Made by a program: the position numbers and the translations under genes
The notes under the pieces: model-generated
Database searches by the model: none
What the model saw: the letters and a program-made list of their open reading frames with translations, nothing else
Told to the model about the DNA's origin: nothing
Shown: positions 24,295-31,727 of the stretch, piece by piece
How the letters are laid out: every line of letters starts with the position of its first letter
Position numbering within the stretch: the stretch's first letter is position 1
NCBI GenBank assembly: GCA_964547905.1
Contig: CAZJPN010000087.1
Span: 1-32,848, forward strand
From: JAJYLM01 sp964547905
GTDB taxonomy: Bacteria > JAMCPX01
Direction of reading: 5' to 3'
Length of the DNA: 32,848 nucleotides

Positions 24295-25307
24295 AACTGC
24301 ATCAATATATGGAAAGGCATACATGGGCGTTGTGGTTTACACTTGCACTGTGCCTTTTTATAATATTTATGCTCAACATCGCAGTAGGGCCTGTAAACAT
24401 ACCCATTTCAAATATTGTAAAGGCATTACTATCTTCATCGAAAAATGTGGACAGCACGATCATATTATCCATCAGACTGCCGGTAGCAATATCAGGTATT
24501 ATCGTCGGGGCAGGGCTTGGCGTAAGCGGTGCGATCTTTCAGGCGATACTGCGTAATCCCCTTGCGGATCCGTATATACTCGGCATATCAGCGGGTGCGG
24601 CACTCGGCGCGTCTGTTGCACAGGCATTACTCCTCAGCAGTATTCCTGTCTCTCTTTCGGCATTTGCAGGCGCTATAGCAGCCATGACGATGGTTTACAT
24701 GCTGTCATTATCCTCGGGCAGTTCAAGGCCTCTTTATCTTATACTTGCTGGCGTCGCTATCAGTGCGTTACTTGGTTCCATAATGTCCTTTGTCATGCTT
24801 ATGAGTAATGCAATGCAAATAAGGATCTATTCTATCATGCTGTGGCTTATGGGCGGTATAAGGGAGACAGGGTGGCATGAGCTTATCTTTATCAGTGCTG
24901 TGTTTCTTGTCCTTATCGTCTTTGCAATTTCAATAGCTCCCTATCTTGATATACTTTCATTCGGGGATGAAAAGGCCTCGAGTTTGGGTGTGCATGTTGA
25001 AAAAACACGGCTGCTGTCCATGACTATTGCGGCACTGCTTGCAGGGATTGCGGTGTACTTGAGCGGGCTTGTAGGATTTGTAGGGCTTGTTGTTCCGCAT
25101 ATTACAAGACTTGTTATAGGTCCTTCCCATAAACGGCTTATAACGGTAAGCATTTTTGTTGGTGCGATCTTTTTGCTGTTATCCGATCTCATAGCGAGGA
25201 CTGTGTTAAGACCTGTGGAGGTACCTGTCGGCGTTATAACGTCGCTCATAGGTGCACCATTCTTTCTTTATCTATTATTACGTACCTATAAAGGATATAG
25301 ATTCTAA
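24291..25307 (+). CDS. btuC: Cobalamin ABC transporter permease BtuC
   Basis: A 338-residue FecCD-family permease with about ten transmembrane helices (BtuC is about 326). Family signatures: SIRLPVAISGIIVGAGLGVSG, FQAILRNPLADPYILGIS, AGAALGASVAQALL, LSGLVGFVGLVVPHITR (coupling region to BtuD) and VPVGVITSLIGAPFFLYLL. It forms the inner-membrane channel that accepts B12 from BtuF. ATG 24291 overlaps the btuF stop (ATGA), and its own stop overlaps the btuD start (TAATG), so btuF-C-D are translationally coupled. Iron-siderophore permeases share this family; the riboswitch decides for corrinoid. Confidence 0.93.
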   Translation: MKLHQYMERHTWALWFTLALCLFIIFMLNIAVGPVNIPISNIVKALLSSSKNVDSTIILSIRLPVAISGIIVGAGLGVSGAIFQAILRNPLADPYILGISAGAALGASVAQALLLSSIPVSLSAFAGAIAAMTMVYMLSLSSGSSRPLYLILAGVAISALLGSIMSFVMLMSNAMQIRIYSIMLWLMGGIRETGWHELIFISAVFLVLIVFAISIAPYLDILSFGDEKASSLGVHVEKTRLLSMTIAALLAGIAVYLSGLVGFVGLVVPHITRLVIGPSHKRLITVSIFVGAIFLLLSDLIARTVLRPVEVPVGVITSLIGAPFFLYLLLRTYKGYRF

Positions 25308-26062
25308 TGTATCTTAACGTCCATAATATTTCATTTGCCCTCAACAGTACCTTCAAGATAGAGGGCTTAAACCTTGAGATTGATAAGGGAGAGATGCTTA
25401 GCATTATAGGCCCAAACGGCTCCGGCAAAACTACACTACTGAAACTCATGTCCGGTATTTTTAAACCGCATGCAGGGACTATAACTATTGAAGGTAATGA
25501 TATATATACATTAAATCGCAGAGAGCTTGCACGCATGAGAGCGTACGTACAAGAAAGTGTAGATTTGCCATTTGATTACACTGTTTATGAAACCGTATCG
25601 CTTGGCAGGCACCCTTATACAGGGGCATTTTCAAGGCTTGATAAAAAAGACCAAGCAGTTATTGATAATGCATTTGAACTTACCGATATAGGAAAACTTG
25701 TACACAGGAAGTATTTTACACTATCTATGGGAGAGAAACAAAGGGTTATGCTTGCAATGGCTATGGCCCAGGAGCCGGAGCTTTTATTGCTCGATGAACC
25801 CATTTCGCACCTTGATATAGGACATCAGCTCGCGTTTATTCATACCCTCAAACAGCTTCACAAAAACGGCATAACCATAATCTCAGCCATGCATGAGCTT
25901 CCTCTTGCAACGGAGTTTTTTGAAAGATTATGTCTTATGGATAACGGCAGGATCATGAGGATCGCATCATCCGACGATGAGGATCTCTTTAGAGATATAA
26001 AATCCGTGTTTGGCGTTATGGATGAAAAATTTATCAATCCGAAAAATGCATTTGGAAAGTAG
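25307..26062 (+). CDS. btuD: Cobalamin ABC transporter ATP-binding protein BtuD
   Basis: A 251-residue ATPase of the FecE/BtuD/HmuV type. Walker A is IIGPNGSGKTTLL (GPNGSGKT at residues 35-42), the Q-loop is in YVQESVDLPFDYTVYET, and the ABC signature is LSMGEKQ (139-145), with Met replacing the usual Gly. Walker B is ELLLLDEP (158-165), the D-loop SHLD, and the H-loop is in ISAMHELPLA (His196). It powers B12 import through BtuC. Last gene of the riboswitch-controlled operon; the following 45 nt contain no clear terminator before the next promoter. Confidence 0.93.
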   Translation: MYLNVHNISFALNSTFKIEGLNLEIDKGEMLSIIGPNGSGKTTLLKLMSGIFKPHAGTITIEGNDIYTLNRRELARMRAYVQESVDLPFDYTVYETVSLGRHPYTGAFSRLDKKDQAVIDNAFELTDIGKLVHRKYFTLSMGEKQRVMLAMAMAQEPELLLLDEPISHLDIGHQLAFIHTLKQLHKNGITIISAMHELPLATEFFERLCLMDNGRIMRIASSDDEDLFRDIKSVFGVMDEKFINPKNAFGK

Positions 26063-26106
26063 GGGGTGCATTGGTATTAAATATTGAGTGACGATTTCAA
26101 TTTTTC

Positions 26107-26135
26107 TTGACATATCTAATCTTGAACATTATATT
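26107..26135 (+). promoter_or_regulatory. Strong sigma70-type promoter of the glutamate synthase cluster
   Basis: TTGACA (26107-26112), an exact 17-nt spacer, then TATATT (26130-26135). The nearest + strand gene downstream is the glutamate synthase core at 26366, leaving a leader of about 220 nt that contains a hairpin and the 118-bp inverted-end element. Confidence 0.7.
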
Positions 26136-26169
26136 TACATTACTAACAAAGGTTAAACAAACGAAAAAC

Positions 26170-26192
26170 CTTATTTTGTAAGCCAAAATAAG
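26170..26192 (+). other. Leader hairpin upstream of the glutamate synthase cluster
   Basis: Perfect 9-bp stem CTTATTTTG (26170-26178) / CAAAATAAG (26184-26192) with a 5-nt loop, in the leader after the 26107 promoter. AT-rich with no proper T-tract; could be a weak btuD terminator, an attenuator or a protein-binding dyad. Confidence 0.4.
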
Positions 26193-26213
26193 ATTTAATA
26201 AGGTAATAGTATG

Positions 26214-26331
26214 ATTCACCCCGTTAGAAAAATAAACCGATTAAGGCAGGGTACAGGGTTATATAATGAAGTATAAATACTTTGTAGAAATGACAGGTAA
26301 CAGGATAACAATCATTTCTAACGGGGTGAAT
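26214..26331. mobile_element. 118-bp element with 17-bp perfect terminal inverted repeats (MITE/REPIN-like)
   Basis: The left end ATTCACCCCGTTAGAAA (26214-26230) and the right end TTTCTAACGGGGTGAAT (26315-26331) are exact reverse complements. The interior encodes nothing. The end motif ACCCCGTTAGA recurs at 31534-31544 and, inverted, at 17839-17849. This structure fits a non-autonomous element such as a MITE or REPIN mobilised in trans; no transposase is in the window. It lies in the leader of the glutamate synthase cluster, so it is transcribed and could fold into one long hairpin. Confidence 0.65.
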
Positions 26332-26365
26332 ATTGTAAACAACAAACAGAAGGAGGCTGGAGAGC

Positions 26366-27880
26366 ATGCTTTACGAGAACCCTTACAACCACTACTTTGA
26401 TTATGTAGTCCAGAGAGACCTTGACAAGTGCATCAGATGTAAAGCCTGTGTCACACAGTGCTCGTATGGCGCAAATTATTATGACGAGGACAGGGACCTC
26501 ATTTACAGTCTTGATCATAATTGTGTTGGGTGCATGCGATGCTCGACATTCTGTCCCACCGACTGTATCAGCATTGTGACGAATCCGGACGCATTCCGGC
26601 TCAATGCCAACTGGAAGGACAACAACATCAAAGACCTCTATAAACAGGCAGGAACAGGCGGGATCATTATCACCGGCATGGGCAACGACAAACCGTTTAC
26701 CAATTACTGGGAACACATGGTGATAGATGCGTGTCAGGTTACCAATCCATCCATAGACCCGCTCAGAGAACCCATGGAACTGACGACCTTCCTTGGAAGG
26801 AAACCGGATAAACTCGAGGTTAACAAGAACGGAGACATCACGACAAAACTCGCACCCCAGCTTGTTCTCGAGACGCCGATCATGTTTTCCGCAATGTCGT
26901 ACGGCTCGATCAATTACAACGTGTGCGAATCCGTTGCCAGGGCTTCAAAAGAACTGGGGATATTCTGGAACACGGGAGAAGGCGGACTGCCGAAAGCGTT
27001 GTACGAGTACGGGAAGAATACGATAGTACAGTGTGCATCGGGCAGGTTCGGCGTAAGCCCGGAATACCTGAATGCGGGTGCAGCGATAGAGATAAAAATC
27101 GGTCAGGGAGCGAAACCCGGCATCGGCGGCCATCTCCCCGGAGAAAAAGTGCTCGAGGGCATCTCGGAAACAAGGATGATCCCCGTGGGAACGGATGCAA
27201 TCTCTCCGGCACCGCATCACGACATCTATTCCATCGAGGACCTGAAACAGCTCATCTATGCGTTGAAGGAAGCTACGCGGTATGAGAAGCCTATATCGGT
27301 AAAGATTGCGGCCGTGCACAACGTTGCTGCGATAGCGAGCGGCATTGCACGGGCGGGTGCGGATATTATTGCGGTGGACGGCTTCCGTGGAGGGACCGGT
27401 GCAGCTCCAAAGGCTATCAGGGACAACGTCGGTATACCGACCGAGGTTGCGATAGCTGCTGTGGATGAGAGGTTACGGCAGGAAGGCATACGCAGCGAGG
27501 TATCGCTTGTTGCCGCCGGAGGTTTCCGGAACAGCAGCGATATTATCAAGGCAATCGCACTCGGCGCTGATGCCGTATATATTGCTACCTCTGCACTGAT
27601 GGCTGTCGGCTGTACGCTTTGCCAGCAGTGTCACAGAGGAAGGTGTGCATGGGGCATCACCACGAACGACCCTGAACTCTCAAAGCGCGTTAACCCTGAG
27701 ATCGGTGCAGAGAGGCTGGTGAACCTTATAACGGCATGGTCCAATGAGATCAAAGAGATGCTCGGTCTTATGGGTATCAACTCGATCGAGAGTTTGAAAG
27801 GGAACCGTGACAGGCTCAGAGGTGTCGGGCTGTCGGAGATGGAACTTCAGGCACTGGGTATAAAACAGGCGGGGATGTGA
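26366..27880 (+). CDS. Archaeal-type glutamate synthase, ferredoxin plus FMN/Fe-S core domain
   Basis: A 504-residue protein equal to the central FMN-binding synthase domain of GltB, fused to an N-terminal ferredoxin domain. Residues about 15-65 hold two 4Fe-4S motifs (CIRCKACVTQC, then CVGCMRCSTFCP). The TIM barrel makes glutamate from 2-oxoglutarate and ammonia: ETPIMFSAMSYGSINYN, FWNTGEGGLPKALYEYG, GAKPGIGGHLPGEKV, ISVKIAAVHNVAAIASG, IAVDGFRGGTGAAPKAIRD. The GltB-type 3Fe-4S cluster is CTLCQQCHRGRC (Cx5Cx4C). The glutaminase and GXGXG domains are absent but encoded by downstream genes. RBS AGGAGG is nine bases before ATG 26366. First gene of a five-gene operon. Confidence 0.92.
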   Translation: MLYENPYNHYFDYVVQRDLDKCIRCKACVTQCSYGANYYDEDRDLIYSLDHNCVGCMRCSTFCPTDCISIVTNPDAFRLNANWKDNNIKDLYKQAGTGGIIITGMGNDKPFTNYWEHMVIDACQVTNPSIDPLREPMELTTFLGRKPDKLEVNKNGDITTKLAPQLVLETPIMFSAMSYGSINYNVCESVARASKELGIFWNTGEGGLPKALYEYGKNTIVQCASGRFGVSPEYLNAGAAIEIKIGQGAKPGIGGHLPGEKVLEGISETRMIPVGTDAISPAPHHDIYSIEDLKQLIYALKEATRYEKPISVKIAAVHNVAAIASGIARAGADIIAVDGFRGGTGAAPKAIRDNVGIPTEVAIAAVDERLRQEGIRSEVSLVAAGGFRNSSDIIKAIALGADAVYIATSALMAVGCTLCQQCHRGRCAWGITTNDPELSKRVNPEIGAERLVNLITAWSNEIKEMLGLMGINSIESLKGNRDRLRGVGLSEMELQALGIKQAGM

Positions 27881-27889
27881 GAGGATGAT

Positions 27890-28336
27890 ATGAAGGTTGT
27901 ATATCCAAGAGAACAATGGTGTGTTGCATGTAACCTGTGCGAGGTTGCGTGTATGACTGAACATTCGAAAGCAAAAGACCCTTTAAAGATGTACCTTATG
28001 GAAAGGCCAAGACCCATATCCAGAACGAAGGTTGAATACATGCCTCCGCTATCCATTTCTACCATGTGCAGGCATTGTGCGGAGGCGGAATGCGTTGAGG
28101 CATGCAAAAACGGTACACTTACAAGAAACGAAGAAACGGGCAGGATAGAGCTGAATCAGGATAAATGCCTTGGCTGCTGGATGTGCATTATGGCGTGCCC
28201 CTACGGCGCAATCAGTCAGTTTACCAGGGACGGCAGAGCGGTTGCAAACAAATGCGACCTCTGTCCCGACAGGGAGATTCCAGCGTGTGTTGCTGTTTGT
28301 CCCAACCGGGCTTTGGTATTTGAGGATAGGGGTTAA
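27890..28336 (+). CDS. Four-cluster ferredoxin (DmsB/HycB type), glutamate synthase electron carrier
   Basis: A 148-residue soluble protein with four Cys groups: CVACNLCEVAC, CRHCAEAECVEAC, CLGCWMCIMACP and CDLCPDREIPACVAVCP, as in polyferredoxin subunits of molybdoenzymes and hydrogenases. Here it lies between the synthase core and the FAD oxidoreductase, with GAGG before ATG 27890 and 2 nt before the next gene. It probably passes electrons from the FAD subunit to the FMN core (inference). No signal peptide. The multi-cluster type is unusual for glutamate synthase, where small subunits normally carry two clusters. Confidence 0.88.
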   Translation: MKVVYPREQWCVACNLCEVACMTEHSKAKDPLKMYLMERPRPISRTKVEYMPPLSISTMCRHCAEAECVEACKNGTLTRNEETGRIELNQDKCLGCWMCIMACPYGAISQFTRDGRAVANKCDLCPDREIPACVAVCPNRALVFEDRG

Positions 28337-28338
28337 AA

Positions 28339-29616
28339 ATGGAACAGAGAAATTATGTTATAATAGGAAACTCGTATGCAGGTGTGTTTGCAATAGAGGC
28401 TATACGCAAGAATGATAAAGAAGGAAAAATCACAGTCATCTCAAGAGAGCCTTATCATGTTTATGCGCGTGCAGCTATCCATGAATACATGGATGGCATA
28501 ATCGGTGACAGCCAGATGTATTACCGGGACAAGGATTTTTATGAGAGGCACAGGGTCACAGAGATACTCGGCAGGGAGGTAAGGGGGATCGAACCGAAAG
28601 AACACAAGGTCGTCCTCGATAACAAGCAGAAGATCGGTTTTGACAGGCTTTTGATAAGCACCGGCGGTGTCCCGATAACACCCCCTATCGAAGGTTCAAA
28701 AGGTCCGGGTATGTTTACCTTTACAACGTGGGACGATGCCAAGGTATTGAGAGACTGGGTAAAGAAACAAAAAGAGCCGAGGGCAGTGGTCATCGGCGGA
28801 GGGCTTATCGGCTTACAGTGTGCGGAAGGCCTGAAGCACATGGGTGTTGATGTAACAGTTGTCGAGCTTGCGGACTATGTCCTTGTGAAGGCACTGGACC
28901 AGCTTACAGCACAGCGCGTGCAGAAGTGGCTTGAGGAAAACGGGTTGAAGATTATTACCGGAAACACTGTTGAGTCCGTCAACAGGGTAAAAGGTGCCGT
29001 GACCGGCGTAAAGCTCAAGAACGGGGAAAAGCTGAAATGCAGCACGGTCGTCCTCAGCATCGGCGTACGCCCCAATACAGGCTTTACTGAAGGCTCGGGC
29101 ATTAAGCTCAGCAGGGGCATACTTGTTGATAACAGTATGCAGACAAACATCGAAGGCATATTTGCTGCGGGGGACGTTGCAGAGGCTGAAGACTTCCTCA
29201 GAAAGAGGCAGGATGTTATTCCGATAATCCCCATTGCGACCATGCAGGGCAAGATTGCCGGGTCAAACATGACGGGTGAAAAAAAGACCTACCCCGGGGG
29301 TCTGCCCCAGAATGCATTTCAATTCTTCGGCAAGAATACGGTTTCAATCGGGAATGTTATCTATGCGGAAAAAATCGGCGGATATGAGGAGATTATCAGG
29401 GACGAGGGAAACATTTACAGGAAAGCCGTTTTACAGGACGGACGGCTTGTCGGCCTTCTTTCCATGAATTATATAACGAGAATAGGTATATACAACAGCA
29501 TTATCAGGGCAAGGATGGATGTAAGCGGGATTAAAGACAGACTCTTAGCGGATGATTTCGGGTTCCTCGATCTTCCCAGGGAATTCCGGGATGAAATGTT
29601 AACAAAACCAGGGTAA
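28339..29616 (+). CDS. FAD/NAD(P)-dependent oxidoreductase of the glutamate synthase operon
   Basis: A 425-residue pyridine-nucleotide-disulfide-oxidoreductase-fold protein. FAD is bound by YVIIGNSYAGVFAIEAI at the N-terminus and by GIFAAGDVAEAEDFL. The NAD(P) Rossmann motif is AVVIGGGLIGLQCAEGL (near residues 149-165), followed by an acidic residue in VTVVELADYV, which hints at NADH. The CxxxxC redox-active disulfide is absent, so it resembles NADH oxidase/ferredoxin-reductase relatives and NirB N-terminal domains. In this operon it would supply electrons from NAD(P)H through the ferredoxin to the FMN core, replacing the GltD subunit. Gaps are 2 nt upstream and 4 nt downstream. Confidence 0.87.
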   Translation: MEQRNYVIIGNSYAGVFAIEAIRKNDKEGKITVISREPYHVYARAAIHEYMDGIIGDSQMYYRDKDFYERHRVTEILGREVRGIEPKEHKVVLDNKQKIGFDRLLISTGGVPITPPIEGSKGPGMFTFTTWDDAKVLRDWVKKQKEPRAVVIGGGLIGLQCAEGLKHMGVDVTVVELADYVLVKALDQLTAQRVQKWLEENGLKIITGNTVESVNRVKGAVTGVKLKNGEKLKCSTVVLSIGVRPNTGFTEGSGIKLSRGILVDNSMQTNIEGIFAAGDVAEAEDFLRKRQDVIPIIPIATMQGKIAGSNMTGEKKTYPGGLPQNAFQFFGKNTVSIGNVIYAEKIGGYEEIIRDEGNIYRKAVLQDGRLVGLLSMNYITRIGIYNSIIRARMDVSGIKDRLLADDFGFLDLPREFRDEMLTKPG

Positions 29617-29620
29617 TAGT

Positions 29621-30724
29621 ATGGGAATAAAATCTTCTACACCTTACGGAAAAGATTACGGCGGCTGCGGACTGGTCGGGATAATAGACAGGAGCGGCAG
29701 GTCCATTCCCGGGAGTATGATCGTGTCCTCGCTCTGTTCTATGAAGGACAGGGGCAACGGACTCGGCAGCGGATACGCTGTTTACGGTGCTTACCCCGAT
29801 TTAAAAAACAGTTTCGGCATGCATATCATGTACAACGACATCAGCGCGCGCGAACCCGTAGAGGAGCTGATAAAGACAAAGCTCAAGCTTATGCATGCGG
29901 AGCCTGTACCAGTTAAAAAAATCCATGCAATACCGGACCCGCCGGAGTTCTGGAGATACTTCGTCGATCCGCCGGCCACGCTCGACAAGTCGGATGAGGA
30001 CGGGATCGATGACCTTATCGTCAGTGTCGTTATGGATATCAATGAGAGGATCGACAATGCGTATGTTGTTTCAAGCGGGAAGAACCTTGCGGTGTTCAAA
30101 GGTGTCGGGCATCCGGATGCGATCGCAGAATTTTTCAGGATGCAGGATTATGCAGGGTATCTTTTACTGGGGCATACAAGGTTTCCGACGAACACGCCGG
30201 GATGGTGGGGCGGGGCCCACCCATTCACAATATTGGACTGGTCAATCGTTCATAACGGCGAGATCTCTTCGTACGGCACAAACAAAAGATATGTGGAGAT
30301 GTTCGGGTATAAATGCACACTTTTAACCGATACCGAAGTGGTTGCTTATCTGCTCGATCTACTGATCAGAAAAAAGGGGCTTTCCCTTTCAGCTGCGGCC
30401 TCTGTGCTGGCGCCTCCGTTCTGGAAAGACATCCAGGGAATGGAACCGCTCAAGAAGGACTATTACACTGCACTGAGGATGTGTTATGCGAACGCATCGT
30501 TGAACGGTCCTTTTGCAATTCTCATGGGCTTCGACAACGGCATCCTCGGACTCAATGACAGGATAAAACTCAGACCGCTCATCGTCGGACGCAAAGGTGA
30601 TATTGTTGCAATAGCAAGCGAGGAATCGGCAATACGCGAAGTTATAGCAGAACCGGAGGATGTCTGGGCTCCGAAGGCCGGAGAACCTATTATAGTAACA
30701 CTCAAGGAGGACGCAAAGCATTAG
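29621..30724 (+). CDS. Glutamine amidotransferase (class II) domain of split glutamate synthase
   Basis: A 367-residue protein equal to the N-terminal GATase2 domain of GltB, which releases ammonia from glutamine. The nucleophile is probably Cys16 in YGGCGLVGIIDRSG; class II amidotransferases need an N-terminal Cys, so a 15-residue propeptide must be removed. LLGHTRFPTNTPGWWGGAHPF and WSIVHNGEISSYGTNKRYVE carry the conserved substrate-binding Arg and Asn/Gly oxyanion residues, and CTLLTDTEVVAYLLD and IASEESAIREV follow. It lies 4 nt after the FAD gene and 1 nt before the GXGXG gene, so the subunits are made together. Confidence 0.92.
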   Translation: MGIKSSTPYGKDYGGCGLVGIIDRSGRSIPGSMIVSSLCSMKDRGNGLGSGYAVYGAYPDLKNSFGMHIMYNDISAREPVEELIKTKLKLMHAEPVPVKKIHAIPDPPEFWRYFVDPPATLDKSDEDGIDDLIVSVVMDINERIDNAYVVSSGKNLAVFKGVGHPDAIAEFFRMQDYAGYLLLGHTRFPTNTPGWWGGAHPFTILDWSIVHNGEISSYGTNKRYVEMFGYKCTLLTDTEVVAYLLDLLIRKKGLSLSAAASVLAPPFWKDIQGMEPLKKDYYTALRMCYANASLNGPFAILMGFDNGILGLNDRIKLRPLIVGRKGDIVAIASEESAIREVIAEPEDVWAPKAGEPIIVTLKEDAKH

Positions 30725-30725
30725 T

Positions 30726-31475
30726 ATGGGAGACAGAATAAAAATCGACGCGCAGGGCTTGCATTATAAAATCCTGAACCAACAGATCCATGACGCGCTC
30801 GGGAACGGTGAAACAGATATTGAACTTTCCCATGTTAACGGGCAGAGGTATATTGCGGATGGACTAAAGAATGATATACGGATCACGGTAAACGGTGTTC
30901 CGGGGAATGATCTCGGAATTTTTATGAACGGCCCTGTCATAACGGTGAACAACAACGCGCAGGACGCTGTGGGCAACACCATGAACGGCGGGAAAATCAT
31001 AATAAAGGGTATGGCAGGCGATGTGTGCGGTTACGGCATGAGGGGCGGGAAGTTGTTTGTTTTAAAGGATGTCGGCTACAGGGTCGGGATACACATGAAG
31101 GGATACAAGATGCTGAACCCCATCATCGTTATCGGCGGGAATGCAGGCGACTTCCTTGCGGAATATATGGCAGGCGGAGTGATTGTACTGCTCAGGATGT
31201 TCGGCAGGCAGAACGGGGACAGCACGACAGGGGATTATCTGGGCGCAGGCATGCACGGAGGGACTGTTTATATACGGGGCGGAGCGGACAAGAAAAAAAT
31301 CGGCAAAGGTGTGGATGTAGCGGAGCTTACGGATGAGGATTACGGGATCCTGAAAGGGATAATAAGAGAGTACGCTGAGGACCTCAGCCTCAATGCAGAC
31401 AAAATATTGGGCGAAAGGTTCGAGAAGCTTGTTCCCTTAAGTACGCGGCCCTACGCAAAGCTGTACACATATTAA
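30726..31475 (+). CDS. GXGXG domain subunit of split glutamate synthase
   Basis: A 249-residue right-handed beta-helix equal to the C-terminal GXGXG domain of GltB, which structures the ammonia tunnel between glutaminase and FMN sites. Repeated Gly motifs: GNTMNGGKIIIKG, AGDVCGYGMRGGKLFV, GYRVGIHMKGYK, AGDFLAEYMAGGVIVLL and GDYLGAGMHGGTVYIRG. Start ATG 30726 follows the previous stop by 1 nt; the nearest GGAGG (30706-30710) is rather far, so translation may depend on coupling. Its stop TAA (31473-31475) lies inside the 33-nt boundary repeat. Similar stand-alone GXGXG proteins occur in archaea and in formylmethanofuran dehydrogenase C, but the operon fixes the role. Confidence 0.9.
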   Translation: MGDRIKIDAQGLHYKILNQQIHDALGNGETDIELSHVNGQRYIADGLKNDIRITVNGVPGNDLGIFMNGPVITVNNNAQDAVGNTMNGGKIIIKGMAGDVCGYGMRGGKLFVLKDVGYRVGIHMKGYKMLNPIIVIGGNAGDFLAEYMAGGVIVLLRMFGRQNGDSTTGDYLGAGMHGGTVYIRGGADKKKIGKGVDVAELTDEDYGILKGIIREYAEDLSLNADKILGERFEKLVPLSTRPYAKLYTY

Positions 31476-31504
31476 CCCGGGAAATGCAATAGAGAAGTTT
31501 GTGT
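31472..31504 (+). repeat. 33-nt boundary repeat, copy 2
   Basis: TTAACCCGGGAAATGCAA is identical to 3108-3125, then a tail matching with 3 differences. It overlaps the stop codon of the GXGXG gene. The gap 31476-31727 otherwise holds the element below and a short AT-rich leader for lgt. Confidence 0.75.
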
Positions 31505-31533
31505 GCTTCAGTTTTTATTTCTTTCGGATTTTT

Positions 31534-31636
31534 ACCCCGTTAGAAAGCCCCACCATTTATGGTGGGGATGATATGATAATTTTTAAAATTCCTTAGAGAA
31601 AGGGCGTGGTTTAAAGCCACGTTCTCTCTAACGGAG
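31534..31636. mobile_element. About 100-bp non-autonomous element with subterminal hairpins (IS200/IS605- or REP-like)
   Basis: Begins ACCCCGTTAGAAAG and ends CTCTAACGGAG, imperfect inverted ends. Inside are a 9-bp hairpin CCCCACCAT-TT-ATGGTGGGG (31548-31567) and a second structure TTAGAGAA ... TTCTCTCTAA (31593-31631) with an inner CGTGG/CCACG stem. Palindromes just inside the ends are typical of IS200/IS605-derived PATEs and RAYT-mobilised REPs. No transposase ORF is present. It shares its end motif with the element at 26214 and lies on the other side of the glutamate synthase cluster. Confidence 0.6.
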
Positions 31637-31727
31637 CTTACTTCAGTCATAGTGTGTATCGTTAAAAAAACGATTGAAAAACAGAAAATACATGATTAGT
31701 GTTACACAGTAAAACAAAGGAGAGTAT

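Noticed and set aside
26910..27319. Three overlapping ORFs within the glutamate synthase core
   Set aside because: Arg/Pro-rich out-of-frame products of a GC-richer gene; the main frame is fully conserved.
31655..31680. Possible promoter or terminator before lgt
   Set aside because: A short ATCGTT/AACGAT stem and a TTGAAA are present, but no fitting -10 or T-tract could be placed with confidence.
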